Shown here: piece by piece, positions 12,049 through 23,869 of the stretch
Layout: the number at the start of each line of letters is the position of its first letter
Numbering within the stretch: the first letter of the stretch is position 1
From: Numida meleagris
Lineage: Eukaryota > Chordata > Aves > Galliformes > Numididae
Direction: 5' to 3'
NCBI RefSeq assembly: GCF_002078875.1
Contig: NC_034412.1
Span: 30,105,333 to 30,169,332 of the forward strand
Length of the DNA stretch: 64,000 nucleotides
The notes under the pieces: model-generated
Seen by the model: the letters and a program-made list of their open reading frames with translations, nothing else
Database searches by the model: none
What the model was told of the DNA's origin: nothing
Translations under genes and position numbers: made by a program

Positions 12049-13725
12049 CTAAGACGAAACAAGAATGCAGAAGCGTAAGTGGAAAAAATATGTTGATCAG
12101 TGCCTTTCCAGTGCTCTTGCTTCAGAGTTCAGATGATGTCAAGTCAGAATTCAAAACCAAACTCCTGTAGGTGGCGTTAAGCTCGATTTGGAAGTCAGAG
12201 AAAGCTGACGTAGCAGAGCATTGCTCAGCAGTTACTATAGCAGAAATGCAGTTCCTGCTAACGAAGGATAACACAGTAAGGGGAGCTCAAATGCAACATC
12301 CTTTTAAGGTGAAAACTAAGCTTATTGCTTTTGCAATGCAAACAGCTCTTCCTGGACAGCTTCAGCTAAATACTACTGAATAAGCCACTTCTTTTGAATA
12401 AAACTCGCTGTATGCCAATCATCTAGAACGTGTGGTTCTCACTCAAATGGAAGGACACCACCTTAATTAATCCATGAGAGGTACAGGCATGTGATAAGCA
12501 TTACTGGAAGCCAGACGGTGCAGCCGTGGTTATTAGGAAGAATGCACTGTGGTGCTAACAGAAACAAAGGTTTTACAGAAAACATAGTGATAAGATTTGC
12601 AGACAGCTGCAGTACATTAATAACTAATATTTAGCAATCGACTGAACAGAGCTCCACTTCATAGCAGGCTTAGCATGATCTCCATTCTAGTGCCCCCCAA
12701 AACTCACAGGGAACTACAAAACTACAGGGGGTCTCCATTCAATATGCCCTTCCAACCAGAGCGGCAGTAACATGCATCTCCAGTCTACTGCTGGCAGAGC
12801 CATCTCATGGCCAAAAATCATGCATATAGACTACTTGGCATCTGTATAAAACACATGCAATGACTCTATTGTTTTCTTTCTCTAGGACTGCAGGAAGCTT
12901 TCAGCAGAACTGCATTCCATTTGCTCAGAGGGGCATTCACTCTGTGTCACCTGCCCAACACAATTTCATTCCCATTACTCTCACTATACAAGCACAAAGA
13001 TGAATTCAAACATTTCTAATTATCTGGATTTTCCCTCTAATTGGTCTATTCTTTCTCTTCCGAAATGTGGTCTCACTCACTCATAAACTCACTGTACAAT
13101 GGATATCAGTTAGACATGTTTTGTGATCACCAAAATTTCAATTCTTGTTGATTGCTATCTTAGCAATACGGCAAGACCAATAGTTATCACTTCTTTGTAG
13201 CGAGAGGATTTAGAAAATGAGAAATTCAACTGCGTTATCTAGTATGCTAGTAAGAAGATGAAAAGTTATAACAAAGTATTAACAAAAAAAAACACAAAGA
13301 AGAACTGTGATCCCTGAAAGCATGTCAAAAACTACACTGGCTATTTCTTAAAGGGCTGACTTTTATCAAAATGAGAAGTTGAGCATGGGAGTTACTGGCA
13401 TGCAGTGCCTAAAGCTCCTGATTTGGATGCAATGATACCAAGTAAGAGTTTGCTAAGACAGGAATACTAGTTTTTATTGCAGAATATCAGACTATATGAG
13501 ACTATAGTGGTAAAGTACACTAAGGAAAGAAAAAAAATCTCAGCATTTCATCTTATGAATTTTTAAAAAGAGTGGGAAAAAAAACAGACTTGTCACTTTC
13601 GATGTTGTAATCTGTTCTATGAAATGAACAAGAAATATCCCAGGCCTTAAAAGATATGACTTGTTAACAGGAAAAATATTAGCATAAAATACTAGAATAG
13701 TAGTTGTAGTCACAGTCATGCTCAC
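12049..13725. other. Gene-free stretch
   Basis: No exon with paired splice sites and no recognisable repeat was seen. The open stretch 12171-12383 looks like chance. Confidence 0.45.
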
Positions 13726-13778
13726 CTAAAGATGTCAGTCCAAGCACAGGTAACCTCTGTTACTAACTCAGTTACCAT
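13726..13778 (-). pseudogene. Candidate 53-bp exon (weak)
   Basis: The minus strand has acceptor CTCCCTTTTGCTGTAG, 53 bp open as MVTELVTEVTCAWTDIF plus two bases, and donor GTGAGC. Both splice sites are good. The segment is short, so chance is a real alternative. Its 3' phase does not match the next candidate exon at 12048. Confidence 0.3.
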
Positions 13779-14936
13779 CTACAGCAAAAGGGAGCCTTCA
13801 GTGAACCCACGGTCTGAAGCTGAGCATAATGTGATGAAAATACAAGGTACTGTGGGGTTTTAGCAGAGTTCTGACTTCAGGCAATAAGCACAGCCAAAGA
13901 CTTCTCTCTCCCACTACATCTGCCCCGTCTTTTCAAACACCGATTCATTACCTGTGCTGCAGCCAGTATTGAAAAGTTCCGTTTTCATCAGCTTTACTTA
14001 AATGCACTACATTATACCTCAAAAAAAAAACAAACCAAACCAAAAAATAAACAATGTACATCTCAGTTTCATGCAATACAAGCTCTCAGACTATGCAACA
14101 CATCAAAAGAGGAAAACAGATCAACAGCAACAGAAGATCTTTGCAACATGTGTTTTAACTGGACATAACAATGTAGCAAGGATGCCTTGAAAGAGGGGAT
14201 TTAAATATCCACTTCTTATCAAAAGTTCACTGGACTCAACATTGGAATAATTCAATTTCAATAAATTGAAATCGATTCTTCAAAATCATGCCTTACATCC
14301 CTGAACAGTCCAGGATATGGATTTTACACAATTGGTAACAGTGATGCCAGTATCAGCTTTGCAGCTACACAGGCTACTGCTCTTCCCCAGAACTATATAG
14401 ATACATGAACCAAGGTCCAATGTAATAATACGTGAGGATAGACTGCCCTCAGGAGGCTGAAATGAGCTCGCTTCATGGGATCTCAGACACGGGCATTGCA
14501 CTCAGCAAAAGCTTTTCCTCCTTACAGCTCCTACTTACAAGCTGCAATAGTAAAAAAACAAAAACACCATCATAAAGAGTACATGTCCCGTTAGAAGCTT
14601 TTACTGATGATAATCCATTGCAATATGTGCCTACAAAACAGGAAAAGCCAGAGACAGCTCGCTATAGCAAGTTCTAAGTTACAATCATATTTCTGAAGAG
14701 AGAAGTGGAAGTAAGGGTCCACTGATTGAGCTGGGAAAAAAAAAAAACACAACTGGACCACTACCTTCCTCCTAAAGCAGGGAAGAGATACTAAGTAATT
14801 AACATGCGAGGCCTGCAATGTGCTCCAGAGATCAACTAAAACAGAGAACATGCAAATCACATATAACACGTAAACTTAATCAAGTGTAAAGTCAATAGAA
14901 GAGCAGTTCTATAAAGGAGTAAATACTGTAATACAC
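13779..14936. other. Gene-free stretch
   Basis: Minus-strand open stretches at 14286-14501 and 14591-14869 have no good flanking splice sites. Nothing else was recognised. Confidence 0.4.
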
Positions 14937-14979
14937 CATCTTTCTTCAGCAAGGATATCGACACTCTCCGAAACAGTAA
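14937..14979 (-). pseudogene. Candidate 43-bp exon (weak)
   Basis: The minus strand has acceptor TTTTCCTCTGAACTCAG and a 43-bp segment open as TVSESVDILAEER before GTGTAT. The donor is weak and the segment very short. It is listed only because it lies in line with the other candidate exons. Confidence 0.2.
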
Positions 14980-15423
14980 CTGAGTTCAGAGGAAAATCAC
15001 AGAGCAGTAATTAAGGGTGAGTCAGAAAGGAGGCTGCAGTTAAAGAGGACTGCACTGCAACTCAAATGACAGCTACAGAAGCAGCCATCCTCAAAACAAG
15101 TCTCGGCGGTCTCTTTAACAATTCTGGGGAGACGGTGACAGGCCACGTAGCTACCGGTGACACAAGGGCGTCACCAGGGCAGAAGAAAAGACCTGGAATA
15201 AAACACAGGGTAAGATAAACATGAGCCCTGGATAGCAGCCTGCTTTAAAACGCTCCCAAAATCAGATGCTGAGGCAAAGTTTCAATACATGCCTGAAAAA
15301 CCAAACTGCGGGAAGAGGAATAGTGCAGAAACTGTTGGAAAAGCGGGAATTTCTAAAAGAGTTCATTCTAAACCAACAAGGTAGCAGAAAACGGGTACTT
15401 AACAAAAGTAATAAATAGCCTCA

Positions 15424-15495
15424 ATTGTGGTGGTAGGTGTACAGTTGGACTAGATGATCTCAGAGGTCTTTTCCAACCTTAATGATTCTAGAAAA
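15424..15495 (+). mobile_element. CR1 LINE 3' terminal fragment
   Basis: The block TTGGACTAGATGATCTCAGA, then GGTCTTTTCCAACCTTAATG, then ATTCTAG is the standard CR1 3' end in sense orientation. Only about 70 bp remain. Confidence 0.8.
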
Positions 15496-18149
15496 AGATT
15501 ATGGAATTTTAAGCAATATAGCAGGTGAAGAAATATCACATGAATCAGAGTAGAAATCGCTCATTTCCAATAGGAATGGAATCCCAGAAACTTTGTATTG
15601 CTAGGAATAGAGCAGGCCGAAGTTTTCAAAATTCACATGAGAAATCATGCTAAGTCAGTCAAGCACACTGTCCTATTTAAGAACTGCTTGCGCAAAAGAG
15701 AAACCGAAATATTTTTATACAGTTTGGCATAAACATTGATGCACGAGATGGAAAATTCAAACGTCTGTTCTAGACATTCAAAAGAGAGTTCTAAAGGGAC
15801 ATTACCACATACTTGACCTGTTACCTACCCTACACATTCACTAGCTCCACTATCTGAGACAGCGCACCAGGCCAAGCAGAATCTTAGCCTGACAAATACA
15901 GCTACTGCTTTTTCAGAGTAGCCGTACACAGTAAGCTATGAAATGGATTCATGTTTTCATATGGTTTTTGGTTCTGATTCCCAGGTTTGAAGAGAAAAAA
16001 ATGTATTTTTAAAAGGCTGCTAACACTTCAGTGAGGTCCTATATCGCATTTAAAAACAACAGAACAAAAACAGTACGTACTGGGATGTTTTTAGAAAATT
16101 ATTTACAGCAGCATACAAACATTCTTCTAAAGATATTAATCCCAGTTTTAATCATACATTAAAAATGCTACTGCTATTAACTTACTTAACATTTCCTGTA
16201 TTAAACAAAACAACGGATAGTAACAATAATTAGCGTCAAAACTCACTAAGAGGAAATTATTTTTAGTCTCTTATGGTTGGTTTCTGTCAAGATCCAGCAC
16301 ATAGATTTTGCTAGTAAAAAACTAAGGGCAAGTACGGGCAGCAGCCAAGTTACTGACATATGATTGATTGCTTGACTAGTAGAAATGGGAGTACCAGCTT
16401 GTAGAGTTTCTCACTGAAATAAGTGACCGGATTGCAGCGAGAGTTTTTTTCCTTTTTTCTCTCTCTCGCTCTTTTTTTTGTTTTTGTTTCTGTTTTGTTT
16501 TCTTTCCTATAGCTTCCCAACTTCCATTGTTTGGATGCTCTAGGCAAACACCTGATAATTCTCTTAATATAGTAACTGCTGACTTTGAAGTAAAGATGGA
16601 GAAAATGAAACAATAAAAATTTTTGCGTAACCTGGAAAACTTGGGAAATGTGCTGAAACACAACCAAAAGACTCATATGTCTTGAAATTTTTCTTCAATG
16701 AAGATTAAATTGAATCTCAAAAGAAGTTCACGGGTGCACCACAGAAGTTCTTCTCAACAGAAGTGCACGGGTCTTACGGTGTGCGGTTGAATTCTGTCTG
16801 GAGTAAAAATGGTCACTTGAAGTAAGTAAGTCTGAAAATCGAAAAATTCCCGCAGACTTCAACAAAAATTCCCTGTAGAAATTCCTGGCTTCCCGTAGAC
16901 TTCAACTACAATCCGAGTATGAATGTTGTGCATTGATTACGAGTGGAAAAAAATATATAATTGCATCATTCATGAATTGATAGTATTTAAACTAAAAGAG
17001 CATTGATTTATTGAAAAAATCGATAGCATTAATTTACAGTCTGTGACCCAGGAAAATATTCTCACAGCTTGTGATCATTTTTCAAGGTTTTTGAGATCTA
17101 AACCTATGATCTACCTCATTATCAATTTTCTAAACTCATACTAAACTGCATCCTTTCTAGCACTGCATCAAAGTTGCACTATTTTATTATTTTTTTTTTT
17201 TTTTAGAAAACCCTGCTGAGAAAGTTTTTTTTTTTATTTTCTGGGTGTTTTGTGGGTTGGTTTTTTTTTTTCATCCTAATAATAGATATTGGTGTCTGTA
17301 TTGGGTTTCCATGGCAAGATTTTGAAAGGGAGGGGTGCAGTGGGAGCGATCTCTATGAGATATTAGGGGATGGATGCCTGCGATGATTACAATCGGTTTC
17401 AGCCCGCTCTGCGCTGGACCTATCCCAGGACCTAGATGATTTAATTAGCAGAGCTGTTGGTGAAAAGGAATTTAGGAAAGGACAGAAAGAACTGAACAGG
17501 GACACCAAGAGAGTAGGAATACATCAAGAAGACAGTAAGTTTCCAGTAGCTGTGAGTAATTATTCACTTCCAATTAACACAGAAATTATTTCAAAATGAA
17601 GCCAGAGAATATGACTTCCGTGATGATCGATGAGTTTCTGTTGTGAACTGGTGATACAACCTAGGTGACATTAAGTACCCTATCTAGGCTTACCTTGAAG
17701 ATAGAGGAGGTGATTTGATTTGTAAGTTTGTTTCCTGCAGGTTTTTTCTTTTTTAGAGTACTTACATAGTCAGACTACCAATTGCATTGTTGTATTTCAA
17801 GGCGAGTTTGTGGTCTGTATTTTACTAGTTGTTAGAACATTAATTAGAAAAGTTTAATAAATGGTACATGAATTCAGCAATGTGATCGCTGACTAACTGG
17901 AACACTTAGCCTTGCCGAGCACTTAAAGTTGCTGGAGATACCGACGTATTGCTTGTACAATACTTTTCCAAAACCAAATAAAATTTTATCAAAAGCAAAT
18001 TGGATCAAAAACCACATCAGTGCTCTGCTCTGAACTTTGGAATGGCTTATGATGTTGTAGCTCTATGCAATCGCACATTGTGAATGTGAAAAAAAAATTG
18101 GCTCAGCCTCGGTCAATCCGTTTCTGCCATCAGATGGCTTGGGTTGTAA
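15496..18149. other. Gene-free stretch with pyrimidine tracts
   Basis: There is a long C/T tract at about 16445-16510 and T runs at about 17180-17275. From about 16.7 kb CpG dinucleotides become more frequent. A 17-nt near-identical direct repeat (TTCCCG then C/T then AGACTTCAAC) lies at 16847-16863 and 16890-16906. No exon was recognised. Confidence 0.45.
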
Positions 18150-18407
18150 AGGACCAAGGATGTAAAAGATCATCCAGTTTGATCACCTCTGCCACGGGCA
18201 GGGCTGCCACCCGCTAGATCTGGCTGCCTGGGGCCCCATCCAACCCGGCCTTGAACTCTCCCAGAGATAGAGTGATCACGACCTGTCCGGGCATCCCATG
18301 CCGGTGCCTCACCACCCGGAGTCAAAAATTCCTGCCTCCTAATATCTCACCTAAATCTCCCCTCTTTTAGTTTAAAGCTATTCCACCCCGTCCTATCACT
18401 ACCAGGC
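18150..18407 (-). mobile_element. CR1 LINE fragment, antisense
   Basis: The plus strand carries the reverse complement of a CR1 3' region: AAGATCATCCAGTTTGATCA, GGCCTTGAACTCTCCCAG-type, and TTTAAAGCTATTCCACCCCG. It stops abruptly at about 18407 where the LTR-like repeat begins, so the LTR-like element may have inserted into it. Confidence 0.7.
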
Positions 18408-18627
18408 CGTAGCGGAAATGCTGAGTCACGGCTTGAAACGGTGGGAAGGCGGGGCCGACCCAGGGGAGCTCAGGTGCACGCGATGCAGCTGAGTGACCGG
18501 CAGGGGTGGAGCCGGGACCCACCCCTTCCCAGACCTCACTTAAGGGCTGGCAGGGGAAGCATGGGGATCTCACTAGAGATCCCTGTCTACCTGAGACTCT
18601 AGGAAGGTAAGCATCTCCTTTCTTTCA
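18408..18627 (+). repeat. LTR-like repeat, copy 1
   Basis: This segment and 20390-20615 share long blocks in the same orientation: a GAGTCACGG/AAGTCACGG start, GGGCCGACCCAGGGGAGCTC, AGGTGCACGC, GAGTGAC, CCTCA(C/T)TTAAGGG and GGCAGGGGA. Both then diverge and share a splice-donor-like GGT(A/G)AGC followed by CTCCTTT. Promoter-like GC-rich sequence followed by a donor resembles an avian endogenous-retrovirus LTR and leader. This copy is about 1.98 kb upstream of copy 2, and no retroviral gene was recognised between them. Confidence 0.6.
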
Positions 18628-20389
18628 TGTCCACGGCTGCTGTGTTTTGTCCTCATTTACTGCAGCCAAAGACTCTGCCACCCCACTATTATTACTGTGC
18701 TTTCTGTCATGTCATAGTGTTACACACGCCATGTAAGTAGTTGGTCCCTCTCCTGTTTATAAACTCCTTTCAAGTGCTAGAAGGCTGCAGTGAGCGAATT
18801 TTTTAGTTTATTGTCTTCAGTATTCTATATGCTGTTCAGAAACAATCACTCAGAGGTAAGCCCCTGACAGAGAACCTGCTTCATGCACTGTCAAGTCTTG
18901 ACAGAGAAGCGTGGTGTTACCCAATCCCTCTGTGGAGACTGACGCTTCCAATGCACTTTATAGGGACTCTGTGCATACTTTTGTGCTTCTTCAATATTAA
19001 AGACAGTTCTAAACATAAGAATTGGTCTCCAGAGGTGCATACTTCTGCCACTTGGCTGAAATTTCTCCAAGTTACTCAAAGCAAGGTGGATGACGTATTC
19101 TTCAAGACAGAAAATTGAGATCCGAATCCCTTTAGCTCAAGGGAGAAATTAGCTAATACGATAGTGCTCGCTTTGGTTTCCCTATCTTTTGTGAAAGTGG
19201 AGGACAGACACAGAGGTTTGCTTCTGAGACAAAGAGAGTGAGTGCGAGTACATCTGTTTCAATGCACCATTGAACCAGCTTTATTCCTTTTTTTGGCTTG
19301 GCAGATTTAATTTTTGGCTACTATTATTTCCTGGATGTCTGGTTGCCTGTTCGTAAAGTTATCTGATGCCTATCAAGAGGACAATGCAAATACAGTGATA
19401 AACTCTGACCAGGTAGGATATACTGGAGCAATCACAATTACAGCAGTATGAGGAGGAAGAAAAATGGCGATTCGATGGCCATTTCGCACCACATAGAAAA
19501 CCTAAGCACTCAAATATAGGGTTATTGAATCTAGAAATCTAAGAGCTCAAATGCTCTGCCAAAGCACTCAGGAGAGTAAGGAGTCAGAACTTTTCTGCGA
19601 CAGTTAATCTCTTAGTTGCCAGATATCATTAGATGTTTTTCTGGTTGCTTTTTGATTTTCTATTTCCAAATGATCGTATCTTCTCAAATTCTTCTCATAT
19701 TACAAGCTAAAATTTAACTTTATTCCTGTCAGGCAATAAATGCTGCCTGAAGAGCACGGTAATTGCTTCACAGAGTAAGGAAAGCTTATATGGGGATGAT
19801 AGCATGATGATGCTGTTAAGCACTTAACTGAGCACATAGTTAGTCATGATTTCATGGGAGAAGGTCAGTCCACCTCTAAGCAAATCCATCTGAAAGGGAA
19901 AAAAATGTTCAGTTTTGCGATCCCTGAAAAGTCTTGAAGGTGAATTCACATTTCTGCAAACTTCTGAAATTCTCATCTCTTTCCGCAGGTCGGCCTTCTA
20001 AATGGTGTGAATCTTCTGTGGGGTAAATAAAACTAAGAATTCTCCAAGTGGAGAATGTATTGCATTGTTGCCAGTTTGGGCTGCAGAGAAATGATTTTCT
20101 TCCTAGGTATTTTTTGAGAAAAATAAGTCTTCTGAGACCAAGAGAAAAAGAATTGCCATTGCAAACTCGCTTCTGGAAATCAGAGTAGTTGGAAACCAGT
20201 CAGTTCTTAAGGATACAGGAAATACATTTCTCTTAAGAGGTAGATAATTGCCCTGTCTCAAGCAAATTCTTCCTGTGGCTTTTCTAAGTAAAACCCCAGA
20301 TTGGACCTCTTATGTTGCAGTAAATAATTGTGAAGAAGATTCAGCAAGTCAGACGATGACTTTATGAATGCGCTTTTCTGTTTGATTGT
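18628..20389. other. Spacer between the two LTR-like copies
   Basis: About 1.8 kb of AT-rich sequence. I saw no gag, pol or env-like reading frame, primer-binding site or polypurine tract. Confidence 0.45.
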
Positions 20390-20615
20390 TGTAGTGGAAT
20401 AGCTAAGTCACGGCCTGAAATGGTGATTGAGCACCTAGAGGGAAGGCAGGGCCGACCCAGGGGAGCTCAGGTGCACGCAATGTACCTGAGTGACTGGAGG
20501 GGGCAGAGCCAGAATCCACACTGTCCCGGACCTCATTTAAGGGTTGGCAGGGGAGGCTGTCTCCACAGCCATCTTCCCTGGCAGTACCGACTGGTGAGCT
20601 CCTTTTTCTTCTTTG
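20390..20615 (+). repeat. LTR-like repeat, copy 2
   Basis: Starts TGTAGTGGAATAGC (copy 1: CGTAGCGGAAATGC) and shares the conserved blocks listed for copy 1. It has about 14 extra bases after the CACGGC block. Sequence to about 20930, ending near CCTTACA, could be the rest of the same element, but I cannot prove its boundary or find a target-site duplication. A 168-aa minus-strand open stretch over it is a shadow. Confidence 0.6.
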
Positions 20616-20863
20616 GAATTCATTTGACCCATTCTCACACGCTTTTGCTAGGCTTGTGGATTCTGTGGGTTCTTGTCTCTTGGGAAGTGCATTTAGAAGG
20701 AATAGCAATTCTGCTTCTCCCCAGGAAAAAGTTGTGCCTGACTTCTCTGAGGCTGGTGCAACTAGGCAGTCTAAATAGCTTATGCTGTAAGCAATAAGAT
20801 TGGTGAGACTGTATCTGAAACCTTCCTCTTGGCTTGCTTTTCCTGCTTCTAGCGCTGTTTTTT

Positions 20864-20884
20864 CTTCTTCTCCGGGAGAAGAAG
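20864..20884. repeat. Perfect short palindrome
   Basis: CTTCTTCTCC, one G, then GGAGAAGAAG: two perfect 10-nt inverted arms in the sequence after LTR-like copy 2. Confidence 0.85.
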
Positions 20885-21047
20885 CAGGTTGGGCGACGGG
20901 TCGTCCCATGGCTCGGCAAAATCCTTACATTTACTAGAATGCTATAAGGGAATGTTATTATTTAATTATAATTTAATTATAAGGGAGAAAAATAGCATCT
21001 TCACACAGAGCTTACAACTACTGGCGTGAGCTGTTGCTACTTCATGA

Positions 21048-21200
21048 ATAGTAGCATATTTTATATATGCTACTATATTTATATATACATATTTTTATAA
21101 ATATATACATATACATATATAAATATGTATATACATATTAAATATACACATATACATATTTTTATATGCTACTATATTTTATATAGTAGCATATTTTAAT
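21048..21200. repeat. AT-rich tract with repeated palindromes
   Basis: About 150 bp of TATA-type sequence. The motif GTAGCATAT and its inverse ATATGCTAC each occur twice. There is one hairpin at 21051-21073 and another with 13-nt arms at 21164-21176 and 21182-21194, separated by only five bases. It can extrude as cruciforms. Confidence 0.9.
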
Positions 21201-23100
21201 CAATGCGACAATGAACTTCTAAATGTTGAACAAGCTGTAGTGTGGGGTGAAAGGACTTGATATTTCCTTGAGCAAGTGGTTCGCTGGACTCTCGGAAAAC
21301 ACACCTCGCATTGCTCATCTAATCGTCCGAACGTAGGAAGACAGGAGGAGCTGAACTTTGAGTTACAATGAATTGTACGCAAGGACGAGTTGAAAAGAGT
21401 CCCTCCGAGTCCTCGGTCGGAACGAGAAGGTACTCGGAGGAAACACAGACATTAAACTTTCAAAAGAGCTATGACCCAAAATGACTTTTAAACTACTTAT
21501 ACCACTAAACTTTTCCATGAAAAAGAAGTCTGTAATTTGGTATAATAAATACTAGATGGTTTCACAGTGGGTTACCGAAGTTGCAAATAGTACACTTTGT
21601 TAGCCGTTATACGCCATTGTACTAAACAATTAAAATGAGTGCTTTCTCATGACATTTCTGGCTCGGCGAGATTAAGAGAAATGATCATAAAGACCTTCCT
21701 GTATGAAAACAGTTTTGGGAATGGCTCGTGAAAACTTTTGCCTACCATTTTTCTCACAAAGCATCTCGTTAATGTATTTGTAACCGATAGGTTACTTGCA
21801 TGTGCAACCACTTGGCTCACAAATAAATTATTGACAAGCATCCCTCGCTTTGGGAACCTACTGTCTGCAAATGGGCAATTCTGCTCAAAGGAGCTACAGA
21901 ATCTGACCAAGAGGCCCGAAGAAGTTGCCGGCAGGCTCCTCTCAAACTGCTTTGTGCCTACAAATCACCAGGCGATTTAAAGCCGCCAAAAGCTGTGGTG
22001 AATAAAACAGAATGCGCTCCTTGGGCCTTCTGTGACCTGCTCAAATTTTTCCGAGCTATTTCTCGTTGCTTTGTCATTACTTCTTCGAAGAAAAAAAGTT
22101 CTCCATTTCGACTGGAACTGCAGTGAGAGGCCGGTTCTACCTGGTAAGAAGCAGCAGATGCATTTATGAAGTGTGATTTTATGTCCCTAATGAACGTTTT
22201 TAAAAGCATCCTTTTTGTAATTCATACGCATTTAAACTTAATTAAAAATAAACAAACGAGAAATGTTACGAGTTTCTTTGTTAACGTCCACATAAAAGAA
22301 TCAATCATTTATAGTAATTAGCTCAAGCAAGAAGAGAGGTCTTTCTCTGAATCTAATTTTGCCCAGAATACTTGATGAAATGGCCATTGAGCAGCCATAC
22401 ATTTGAAACTTTAAAGAGATACCATCGTTCTTAGAAGATGGGAGCTGAGTTGAACCGTTCTGGGGAATCGCACTGGAGTTGGGTGATGATTTCTGATGAA
22501 CTTTAAGCACTCGTTAAACTCAACCAGAGCGTTACTGAACCGGTGACCGCTTTCGATACGGGCACTGCGTATCGTCCTGGAACGCGGCTGACCGGAACAG
22601 GGCGGTTTGAGGAATCTGACCACTGCTGTTCTAAACTACTTATCGTATCTTGGATATTTGCTGAAATATGATGTCTGCTACAAGAGTGCACCCAGAAAAC
22701 TTCTGCTGTAATGAAATGAGAAATATTTTTGGTATTGGAAAACTGCGTTACTGGATGAGAAAACACTTCTCCCAGTTTTGAGCAGCAAATACTCAAATAT
22801 TCATTTTTATTAAGTACTTAATTACACAGGCTCTTTAAATAGTTTAACCTCAGCTTTTCGTGGGACCCGTGCAATAACCAGCTTCATTCTCGCTACAATG
22901 GTCTCGGTAAATCGGAGCCGTACATAGATTGAGGGCAAAAAACGTCGAGAGAGGAAGAGCGTGGCTATACCTGTGTTCATATATTTGTGATAATGAATAT
23001 ATAAGGGATGTGCCTTTTAGATGCCAGTCTGCTCATTAGTGGTCAAAAGCCAATTGAAAGTGCTGAGCTGATCTGGCCGTCGAGGTGGCTGACCTGAAGT
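21201..23100. other. CpG-rich block without recognised gene or repeat
   Basis: CpG is much more frequent here than in the flanking DNA. I count about a dozen CpG in 22500-22620 and seven in about 70 bp near 21370-21430. Open stretches on both strands (for example 21647-21910 minus and 22503-22796 minus) lack splice sites and family resemblance. The block could be an undecayed insertion or an unmethylated regulatory element. Confidence 0.45.
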
Positions 23101-23579
23101 CAGTAAAGGAGGAAGCGGAGTACCGCCTTGCTTCTTGTTCACGCCAAGGGATTTCCTCTGAGCAATCTCAATGTGACAGGCAAGCTGAAGTTTATCTTGT
23201 CATGGTTTTGTGATTTTTTTTGTTGTCAGTATTCCACATCATAACATCATGTAAAGCACTGGCAGTTAAAGAGTTCATGTTCTGTCTCCGTGGACTGCTG
23301 TTCCTGGGTGCTGGGTTCTCAGAGGGGCAGGGGAGGAGCTGCATTCTCCGGGGGTCTTTGAGCCTGGAGGGCGCTGGAGGCGCCTGCCTCGAAGGCCTGG
23401 ACTGGCTTGCTTTGTTCGCTGCAGAGAAGCACGTGGTTCCCCCTGCAGTTTACAGAGTAAGGCCTTGGTTTTGGACACTCTCTCTCCTTTTGTTTGATTT
23501 GTTGGCTTCAATTCCAATGTCATATTTAGTAAATTAGCGTTCCTTCTCAGATCGTTGCCACTGTTTTGTTTTAGACTCC

Positions 23580-23735
23580 TCTACTATTCCCCTACCCTTC
23601 CCCCTTTTCCCCCCTTTTTTTTTTTTTTTCCAGGGCGTGCGTCCGCAGGTCCCCTGCCTCATTAGTTGCGGGACTGGTCTGGGCCAGCCCATAAACCACT
23701 AACATTTTTTTTTTTTCTCTTTTCTTTCTTTCCTT
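23580..23735. repeat. Paired long pyrimidine tracts
   Basis: Two C/T tracts, about 23575-23632 (ending TTTTCCAG) and about 23705-23737, flank a short GC-richer segment. The first looks like a very strong splice acceptor, but no coding frame follows it. They may belong to an unrecognised repeat. Confidence 0.55.
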
Positions 23736-23869
23736 TCCGGGCTGGTGGGCATGTGGGCCTGCTGTCCCTGTGTCACGGACACAGATCCAGAGATAACTTA
23801 CTGACAATCTTAAAGAGACTGTGTTGTCTATCGTACTTCTAGCAAAAGGCAGATGTAAGGCCACTGTCT

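Noticed and set aside
20403..20909. 168-codon minus-strand open frame
   Set aside because: It runs antisense over the LTR-like repeat, and part of its translation recurs over copy 1. It is repeat shadow.
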